This document shows, one piece after another, positions 1 through 3,964 of a DNA stretch of 5,011 nucleotides. The DNA comes from Acidovorax_G sp046289925 (GTDB lineage: Bacteria; Pseudomonadota; Gammaproteobacteria; Burkholderiales; Burkholderiaceae_C): NCBI GenBank assembly GCA_046289925.1, contig JBKBUN010000175.1, positions 1 through 5,011 on the forward strand. Direction: 5' to 3'. Each line of letters opens with the position of its first letter. Position 1 is the first letter of the stretch. The notes below the pieces were generated by a model, which was given only the letters and a program-made list of their open reading frames with translations, had not been told where the DNA came from and did not search any database. A program made the translations under genes and the position numbers.

Positions 1-407
1 GGCGCCTCGGGCGGCGGCTGAGTCGCCATGGCGGCGGCCTGCCGCTCATCCATCTGGAAGCGCTCAGGGGACAGGCGCTGCGACTTCAGCAGCTCGGCAA
101 ACCACTTCTTCGGGTCGATGCCGAAGGCGGGGTTGCCCACCAGCCCGCCCATCTGCGCGATGGACTGGTTCTGCAGGTCGCGCTCCACCAGAGCCGTCGA
201 GCCGCGAGCGTCGATCACGAAGTCGCCCTTGGCCTCCTCGTCCTCGCCATGCAGCATCAGCCACTCGTAGTAGCGGCGAATGTGGGGCTCTGTCACGCGG
301 TCATCGAACAGGCGGGCAATGCGGCGCAGCGCCGTACCAGCGTTGTTCTGCAGCATCTGCATCCCGCCCACGGTGTCGGGCGCGTGGGTGTTCTGGCCCT
401 GCAGCAT
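1..407 (-). CDS. Phage portal protein, C-terminal fragment (5' end missing, 3' end beyond window)
   Basis: Read on the minus strand, this open frame gives about 135 residues and continues off the left edge. Portal proteins form the dodecameric DNA-entry ring at the capsid vertex and bind terminase and the tail. The fragment has the C-terminal signature I know from podovirus/P22-like portals: SMLQGQN, then TVGGMQML, then LRRIARLFDDRVTEPHIRRYY, then GDFVIDARGSTALVERDLQNQ, and later GIDPKKWFAELLKSQRLSPE. It ends towards the edge in a Q/P/A-rich tail. Such portals usually have 500-700 residues, so several hundred N-terminal residues should lie to the right of 407, but that DNA encodes the deacetylase on the other strand. 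The ATG at 407-405 is therefore probably an internal methionine, not the true start. No terminase gene sits upstream. Family assignment is from recalled motifs, not a search; the truncation is directly visible. Confidence 0.8.
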   Translation of the reverse strand, partial: MLQGQNTHAPDTVGGMQMLQNNAGTALRRIARLFDDRVTEPHIRRYYEWLMLHGEDEEAKGDFVIDARGSTALVERDLQNQSIAQMGGLVGNPAFGIDPKKWFAELLKSQRLSPERFQMDERQAAAMATQPPPEA

Positions 408-1136
408 GGACGGCAGCCCGAGCACATCCTGGGCTTCGAGCCGGCCACCCGCAAAGACCTCTACCTCGCCCACGATCCCGCCTATGTGGATGACGTACTG
501 GATCTGCGGCGCGACAACGGCTTCGGCAACCGCGACCCGCGGGTGGCTGCCGCCCTGCCCTACACCACCGGATCCATGATCGCAGCGGCCGAGCACGCCC
601 TGCGCCACGGCGGCCATGTGTGCTCACCCACCAGCGGCTTTCACCACGCCAGCTACGACTCCGCGTGGGGCTTTTGCACCCTCAACGGCCTGGCCGTGGC
701 GGCCCTTGTCGTCGCCATGCAAGGCGCCAAGGTCGGCATTCTCGACTGCGATGCCCACGAGGGCGACGGCACTGCGGACATCCTGCGCCGCATCAAGGGC
801 CACGGCATCAAGCACCACACCCTTGGCGCGCACTTCCCCTGCCGGCAGCGGGCCGAAGATGGCGAATTCCTGCACTGGCTGCGCAGCGCCATTGACGACC
901 TGAGCGACTGCGACGTGGTGCTCTACCAGGCCGGCGCAGACGCATGGGAGCGCGACCCGCTGGGCGGCCAGCTCCGCAACAAGCTCATGGAGCTGCGCGA
1001 ATTCTTTGTATTCAGCGGCCTCAAAAACGTGGCCTGGAACCTGGCAGGCGGCTATGTCCGAGACAAGGACGGCGGCATCTCCAGCGTCCTGAGCCTGCAC
1101 ACCAAAACCCTCTTCTGGTCCAACCGAGACGCATGA
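249..1136 (+). CDS. Histone-deacetylase-fold (AcuC/HDAC-like) deacetylase, N-terminally truncated
   Basis: Members of this zinc-hydrolase family remove acetyl groups from acetyl-lysine, acetylpolyamines or related amides; the substrate here is unknown. Numbered from the ATG at 249 (295 codons), the catalytic core is intact: the His-His dyad in SGFHHA (132-133), zinc ligands Asp168 and His170 in ILDCDAH and Asp231 in QAGADAWERDPLGG, and the tyrosine of LAGGY (269). The region LYLAHDPAYVDDVL (71-84) matches the family's early helix. Residues 1 to about 54 are simply the antisense of the portal fragment and do not look like HDAC sequence; homology starts near base 411. The usual first 40-60 residues of the fold are missing, so the product may be inactive or the gene may be joined wrongly. 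An in-frame GTG at 384 is an alternative start without a clear ribosome binding site. The stop overlaps the next start (ATGA at 1133). Confidence 0.75.
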   Translation: MQHQPLVVAANVGLCHAVIEQAGNAAQRRTSVVLQHLHPAHGVGRVGVLALQHGRQPEHILGFEPATRKDLYLAHDPAYVDDVLDLRRDNGFGNRDPRVAAALPYTTGSMIAAAEHALRHGGHVCSPTSGFHHASYDSAWGFCTLNGLAVAALVVAMQGAKVGILDCDAHEGDGTADILRRIKGHGIKHHTLGAHFPCRQRAEDGEFLHWLRSAIDDLSDCDVVLYQAGADAWERDPLGGQLRNKLMELREFFVFSGLKNVAWNLAGGYVRDKDGGISSVLSLHTKTLFWSNRDA

Positions 1137-1348
1137 TGCTGACACGCAAAAGCCTGAACAACCACATGGACACCCACCTCCCGCAGACCAGCCGCGCCAT
1201 GCGCAACGCCATCGCAGCGATCTTGGTGGACGGCACGAGCTGGCGCAAAGCCGCCATCTCGCACAACGTCACCGAAAGCGGCATCCACCGGGCCATGCGC
1301 CGTGGAGGGATCAAAGAATTCGCCATGGCGATGGGTAAATCATCTTGA
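1133..1348 (+). CDS. Small helix-turn-helix protein
   Basis: A 71-residue basic protein beginning MMLTRKSL and ending MGKSS. Residues 37-57 (WRKAAISHNVTESGIHRAMRR) read as a helix-turn-helix of the homeodomain/resolvase type, where a tryptophan-led helix is followed by an NVTESGI turn and a recognition helix with paired arginines. Similar tiny HTH proteins occur in many proteobacterial prophages, usually as unnamed proteins. The start is chosen because its ATG overlaps the deacetylase stop (ATGA), implying translational coupling; ATG at 1136 or at 1166 (MDTHLPQ) are alternatives that keep the HTH. It probably binds DNA and may be a local regulator. Its stop codon lies inside a perfect palindrome (1335-1353) that could be an operator. 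Function is inference; the HTH call is moderately secure. Confidence 0.7.
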   Translation: MMLTRKSLNNHMDTHLPQTSRAMRNAIAAILVDGTSWRKAAISHNVTESGIHRAMRRGGIKEFAMAMGKSS

Positions 1349-1353
1349 TTTAC
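1335..1353. promoter_or_regulatory. Perfect AT-rich palindrome (8+3+8), candidate operator
   Basis: GTAAATCA, a TCT spacer, then TGATTTAC form a perfect inverted repeat that contains the TGA stop of the small HTH gene. It is one of the few AT-rich spots in the window. Size, symmetry and position, beside an HTH gene and ahead of the main replication operon, fit a dimeric repressor operator. No T-tract follows, so it is not a typical intrinsic terminator. The palindrome is seen directly; its role is inferred. Confidence 0.45.
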
Positions 1354-1406
1354 TCGTAATCTTATGTCACACTGACCCGTCGCTGTGGAAAGCGCATAAG
1401 CGGGCC

Positions 1407-1505
1407 TGGTCCCCTTTGGTGACTGGGCTCTGACCGTACACAGGACCGCAATGGTCCGGGCTCGCTCGGAATTTCCACCGGAGCCCAGTCAACCAAAGGG
1501 GATCA
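1407..1505 (+). promoter_or_regulatory. Long leader hairpin sequestering the ribosome binding site of the next gene
   Basis: Bases 1407-1430 are complementary to 1481-1505 over 24 pairs, with one G-U pair (1409/1503) and one bulged A (1491). The 3' arm contains the Shine-Dalgarno sequence AAAGGGGA (1495-1502), and the ATG follows at 1507, just outside the stem. The 50-base loop holds a second hairpin, GGACC-GCAAT-GGTCC (1443-1457). It also holds a second GGGCTC (1458-1463) that could compete with 1425-1430 for GAGCCC (1481-1486). In RNA this would strongly block translation of the 1507 gene until opened. It could instead act at the DNA level. It occupies most of the 1349-1506 intergenic gap; I see no convincing sigma-70 promoter in the remainder. 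Confidence 0.6.
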
Positions 1506-1506
1506 C

Positions 1507-1800
1507 ATGCACCACCTCGTTCGCGCCAGCGACCCCATCACCAGCGTGATCGCGGCCGAAGGCAGCCGGGCCTTCTCCGGCCCCCACTGCGACCGCATCC
1601 TGGCCGCCCTGCAGCTCGGCCCCGCCACGGCGCACGAACTGCAAGCCACCACGGGCCTGACCGTGGTGCAGATCGACCGAAGACTGCCCGAACTCAGACG
1701 AGCCGGCAAAGCCAGAGTCTCCCAGCACATGGGCGAAGACCTGGTGCGCAACGGGGCGCGGGTGTGGGAAGCCTGCGCGCCTTCGCAGGCAAGGCAGTAA
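1507..1800 (+). CDS. Small winged-helix phage protein
   Basis: A 97-residue protein starting MHHLVRASDPITS. Helices can be read at about 28-37 (DRILAALQLG), 41-49 (TAHELQATT) and 52-64 (TVVQIDRRLPELR, the likely recognition helix). A basic wing follows (GKARVSQHMGEDLVRNGARVWEA), giving a complete winged-helix fold of the MarR/ArsR-like type. I know proteins of this style from Burkholderiales prophages as unnamed proteins beside replication genes. The ATG at 1507 has a strong Shine-Dalgarno (AAAGGGGA) four bases upstream, but that site is buried in a long stem, so translation is probably regulated. The gene leads the replication operon and ends 20 bases before the initiator. It could be a regulator or an accessory replication factor; no precise function can be given. 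Confidence 0.75.
   Translation: MHHLVRASDPITSVIAAEGSRAFSGPHCDRILAALQLGPATAHELQATTGLTVVQIDRRLPELRRAGKARVSQHMGEDLVRNGARVWEACAPSQARQ
1771..1790 (+). other. Hairpin at the 3' end of the winged-helix gene
   Basis: GCCTGCG (1771-1777) and CGCAGGC (1784-1790) form a perfect 7-bp GC-rich stem with a 6-base loop, 30 bases before the initiator ATG. No T-run follows, so it is not a standard terminator. It might stabilise or process mRNA, or be chance in GC-rich coding DNA. Confidence 0.3.
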
Positions 1801-1820
1801 ATCAAAAAGGTTTACCAACG

Positions 1821-2618
1821 ATGAAAACGCTCCCATGGATTCGCCTCTACGTGGAGGTGATTGACGACGAGAAGCTGGGCCTGCTGGCGTTCGAGGACCG
1901 CTGGCACTACATCGCGCTGCTGGCCTGCAAGGGCCGCGGCCTGCTCGACAAGGACGAGCCCGCCGAACTCACCCGCCGCAAGGTTGCACTCAAGCTCGGC
2001 CTGGCCGTGCGCGAGCTGGAAGAGGTCGCGCGGCGGCTCGCAGAGGTTGGGCTGATCGACCGCGAGAGCATGCAGCCCCAAGGCTGGGGTGAGCGCCAGT
2101 TCAAAAGCGATGCCGACAGCACGGCAGCAGAGCGCCAACGCCGCCACCGCGCCGCCAAGCGGGAGGCCGAGCAAGCCCTGTCACGCGTGACGTCACGCAC
2201 CAGTCACGCAGATGTCACCCGGCCAGATACAGATACAGATACAGAAGAAGAGAGAGAGCCGGCTGACGCCGCCCCTCCCCCTCCTGCCAAGCCAATCACC
2301 CTGACCGCCTACCTCAAGCAATGCGCCAAGGCGGGCACGAAGCCCATCCCGGATGACCACTACATCCGCCGGTACATGGAGGACGCCGGGATCACCCACG
2401 AGATGGGCCAGATCGCGTGGCTGAGATTCCGCGAGGAGCACACGCAGGGGGCGCGCAAGGACAAGCGCTACAAGGACTGGCCCGGCACCTTTGCCAACTC
2501 GGTCAAGTCCCGCTGGTATCGGCTCTGGATCGTCAACAACGAAGGCGAGGCGACGTGGACGAGTGAGGGCCTGCAGGAGAAGCGCGCGATCTTGGCGCGG
2601 CAGCAGGTGGCGGCATGA
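1821..2618 (+). CDS. Phage replication initiator (O-like / replisome-organizer type)
   Basis: A 265-residue protein beginning MKTLPWIRLYVEV. Residues 1-90 (WIRLYVEVIDDEKLGLLAFEDRWHYIALL, then KVALKLGL and RRLAEVGLIDRE) match the N-terminal winged-helix DNA-binding domain of phage replisome-organizer proteins. Residues 95-158 form a charged, Pro- and DTDTDT-containing flexible linker. Residues 159-240 form a C-terminal domain ending RYKDWPGTFANSVKSRWYRLW, resembling the DNA/helicase-interacting ends of DnaT-like and phage initiator proteins. It should bind the phage origin and recruit the helicase encoded downstream. ATG 1821 is chosen because the family begins MK-x-PWIRLY and AAGG lies at 1807-1810; an upstream in-frame ATG at 1764 would add only winged-helix-gene sequence. 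Its linker-coding DNA contains candidate origin iterons. Its stop overlaps the methyltransferase start (ATGA). Confidence 0.85.
   Translation: MKTLPWIRLYVEVIDDEKLGLLAFEDRWHYIALLACKGRGLLDKDEPAELTRRKVALKLGLAVRELEEVARRLAEVGLIDRESMQPQGWGERQFKSDADSTAAERQRRHRAAKREAEQALSRVTSRTSHADVTRPDTDTDTEEEREPADAAPPPPAKPITLTAYLKQCAKAGTKPIPDDHYIRRYMEDAGITHEMGQIAWLRFREEHTQGARKDKRYKDWPGTFANSVKSRWYRLWIVNNEGEATWTSEGLQEKRAILARQQVAA
2180..2258. other. Candidate phage replication origin: iterons plus AT/purine-rich tract
   Basis: GTCACGC occurs at 2180-2186, 2192-2198 and 2203-2209, and as GTCACCC at 2214-2220, spaced 12, 11 and 11 bases (about one helical turn). An inverted copy GCGTGAC lies at 2185-2191, producing overlapping palindromes (2180-2191 and 2185-2198). 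The copies at 2203 and 2214 fall in different codon phases from the first two, so protein repetition does not explain them. A low-GC stretch follows at once: three GATACA units (2226-2243), then a GA-rich run to about 2258. Lambda ori has the same architecture: iterons inside the initiator gene O, then an AT-rich unwinding region. Repeats are seen directly; origin function is inferred. Confidence 0.55.
2226..2243 (+). repeat. GATACA x3 hexanucleotide tandem repeat
   Basis: Three perfect GATACA units encode DTDTDT in the initiator linker, followed by a GAA/GAG-rich stretch. Because the unit is six bases, unit gain or loss would change linker length without shifting the frame. Confidence 0.85.
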
Positions 2619-3964
2619 GGTTCGGCAGTGTCTGCAGCGGCATTGAAGCTGCGAGCGTGGCATGGCACCCGCTGGGCTGGCGCGCGGCATGGCTTGCCGA
2701 AATCGAGCCGTTCCCAAGCGCAGTCCTTGCGCACCACTACCCTGAAGTGCCCAACCTTGGCGACATCACAGCGCTTCCTGAGCGAATCCTTTCTTGCGAG
2801 GTTGAGGCGCCGGACGTGCTCTGCGGCGGCACGCCATGCCAAGCATTCTCCGTCGCCGGTCTGCGCCGCAGCTTGGACGACGCCCGGGGCAATCTGTCCC
2901 TGACTTTTTGCGAGATAGCCGATGCAATTGATGCTGTTCGAGCTGGGGCCGGAATGCAGCCCTCCATCATTTTTTGGGAAAACGTCCTCGGCGTTCTCAA
3001 CACAAAAGACAACGCCTTCGGCTGCTTCCTTGCTGGGCTTGCCGGAGAAGACGATCCGCTGCAGCCGCCAAGGGGCCGATGGGCGAACGCTGGTTTTGTG
3101 CTTGGACCCCAAAGGGCAGTTGCGTGGCGCGTCCTCGACGCCCAATATTTCGGAGTGGCCCAACGACGCCGCCGTGTGTTCGTTGTCGCAAGTGCTCGAA
3201 ACGGGTTCGATCCCGCAGCGGTACTTTTTGAGTTCGACGGCGTGCGCCGGGATACTGCGCCGAGCCGAGAAAAGGGGGAAGTCGCTCCCACCATCCCTGC
3301 ACGCAGCACTGCAGGCGGTGGCCTTGGAACCGACTTCGACCTAGACGGTGGGCTGGCGCATGCCCCCGAAATAGCGCGTTGCCTCGCAACGCGCGAGGGC
3401 TCGTCGCAGGACTATGAGACCACGACGATGGTGGCCTACGCCATTCAGGCCGGCGCGCTGCGAACCAACCCGAACAGTGGACCTGATGGCGTCGGTGTGA
3501 AGGAAGGCGTTGCCTACACGCTTGAAGCGCGCGCCGAAGTGCAGGCGGTCGCCTTCGGTGGCGACAAGCCGTATGCGCTCCATGGCGTGGCCGATACGCT
3601 CACCAGCCACTGGCATCGAAGCAACGGAGCCAAAGCCGGAAATAACTCCGGGATGATCAATCCGGTCTATCACGGCATGCGTGTCCGCCGACTGACCCCG
3701 CGCGAGTGCGAGCGGTTGCAGGGCTTTCCCGACGACTACACGGCCATCCCTTGGCGCACCTATCAGGAAGCCCAGCGCAAGGGCATCAGCTACGAAACGC
3801 TGCTGGCCCAGCGCGGCATGACCCTGCGCGGGCCGAGCGTGGAGGAATGCCCAGACGGCCCTCGATACAAGGCCCTTGGCAATAGTTGGGCGGTGCCCGT
3901 GGTGGCGTGGATTGGACGCCGGATTGGTGAGGCGCTTGAAGGAGCAGCAGTTGAACCCCTTTGA
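2615..3964 (+). CDS. DNA (cytosine-5-)-methyltransferase, phage type
   Basis: A 449-residue C5-cytosine methyltransferase that transfers methyl groups from SAM to cytosine in a specific DNA site. Visible motifs: motif I FGSVCSGIEAAS (3-14); the E-x-E/P loop (AEIEPFPS, 28-35); motif IV GGTPCQAFSVAG with catalytic Cys75 (71-82); motif VI ENV (122-124); motif VIII QRRRR (183-187) leading to VFVVASA. A long target-recognition region (about 210-350) follows, with repeated V-A-x-T-I/L segments. Then come motif IX RRLTPRECERLQGFP (358-372) and motif X ALGNSWAVPVVAWIG (420-434). The gene appears intact and active. There is no restriction enzyme beside it, so it is probably an orphan enzyme protecting phage DNA or marking replicated DNA. 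It overlaps the initiator by ATGA and the helicase start by 14 bases. Third-position GC is depressed in 2921-3343, where a second frame is open. Confidence 0.93.
   Translation: MRFGSVCSGIEAASVAWHPLGWRAAWLAEIEPFPSAVLAHHYPEVPNLGDITALPERILSCEVEAPDVLCGGTPCQAFSVAGLRRSLDDARGNLSLTFCEIADAIDAVRAGAGMQPSIIFWENVLGVLNTKDNAFGCFLAGLAGEDDPLQPPRGRWANAGFVLGPQRAVAWRVLDAQYFGVAQRRRRVFVVASARNGFDPAAVLFEFDGVRRDTAPSREKGEVAPTIPARSTAGGGLGTDFDLDGGLAHAPEIARCLATREGSSQDYETTTMVAYAIQAGALRTNPNSGPDGVGVKEGVAYTLEARAEVQAVAFGGDKPYALHGVADTLTSHWHRSNGAKAGNNSGMINPVYHGMRVRRLTPRECERLQGFPDDYTAIPWRTYQEAQRKGISYETLLAQRGMTLRGPSVEECPDGPRYKALGNSWAVPVVAWIGRRIGEALEGAAVEPL
2922..3344 (+). CDS. Candidate overprinted gene inside the methyltransferase (+1 frame)
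   Basis: A 140-codon frame nested wholly inside the methyltransferase gene, from ATG 2922 (MQLMLFELGPECSPPS) to TAG 3344. By my hand count its third-codon GC is about 73%, against about 57% for the methyltransferase frame over the same bases and about 72% for that frame in 2615-2920. Codon bias therefore favours the second frame here. The C-terminal half (NISEWPNDAAVCSLSQVLETG, then IPQRYFLSSTACAGILRRAEK, then RGKSLPP) resembles, from memory, annotated unnamed phage proteins with an LS-x-x-AC-x-GILRRA-x-x-RGK-x-LP motif found near methyltransferase genes. The same DNA encodes the equally familiar methyltransferase string RRDTAPSREKG. It could be a true dual-coding gene, a relic of frame-shuffled recombination, or a widely annotated shadow. 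The ribosome binding site is weak (GAGA at 2911-2914). Function unknown. Confidence 0.42.
   Translation: MQLMLFELGPECSPPSFFGKTSSAFSTQKTTPSAASLLGLPEKTIRCSRQGADGRTLVLCLDPKGQLRGASSTPNISEWPNDAAVCSLSQVLETGSIPQRYFLSSTACAGILRRAEKRGKSLPPSLHAALQAVALEPTST

Noticed and set aside
292..298. Another GTCACGC copy
   Set aside because: A single isolated copy in the portal fragment, with no neighbours at helical spacing; chance in GC-rich DNA.
624..1145. Minus-strand open frame of 173 codons opposite the deacetylase
   Set aside because: Antisense to a gene with intact HDAC catalytic motifs; its composition is explained by GC-rich codon bias.
944..1348. Longer version of the small HTH gene starting at 944
   Set aside because: The extra N-terminal residues are read out of frame through the deacetylase C-terminus; the ATGA overlap at 1133 is the natural start.
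1345..1406. Possible sigma-70 promoter in the AT-richer start of the intergenic gap (TTGATT at 1345)
   Set aside because: No acceptable -10 hexamer lies 15-19 bases downstream of the TTGATT.
1764..1820. Upstream start for the replication initiator
   Set aside because: It would add residues encoded by the winged-helix gene in another frame; the family begins at MKTLPWIRLY (1821), with a ribosome binding site upstream.
2970..2975. Run of six T in the methyltransferase, considered as a slippage site joining the two overlapping frames
   Set aside because: Six T is short for efficient transcriptional slippage, no stimulatory structure is evident, and the nested frame has its own ATG at 2922.
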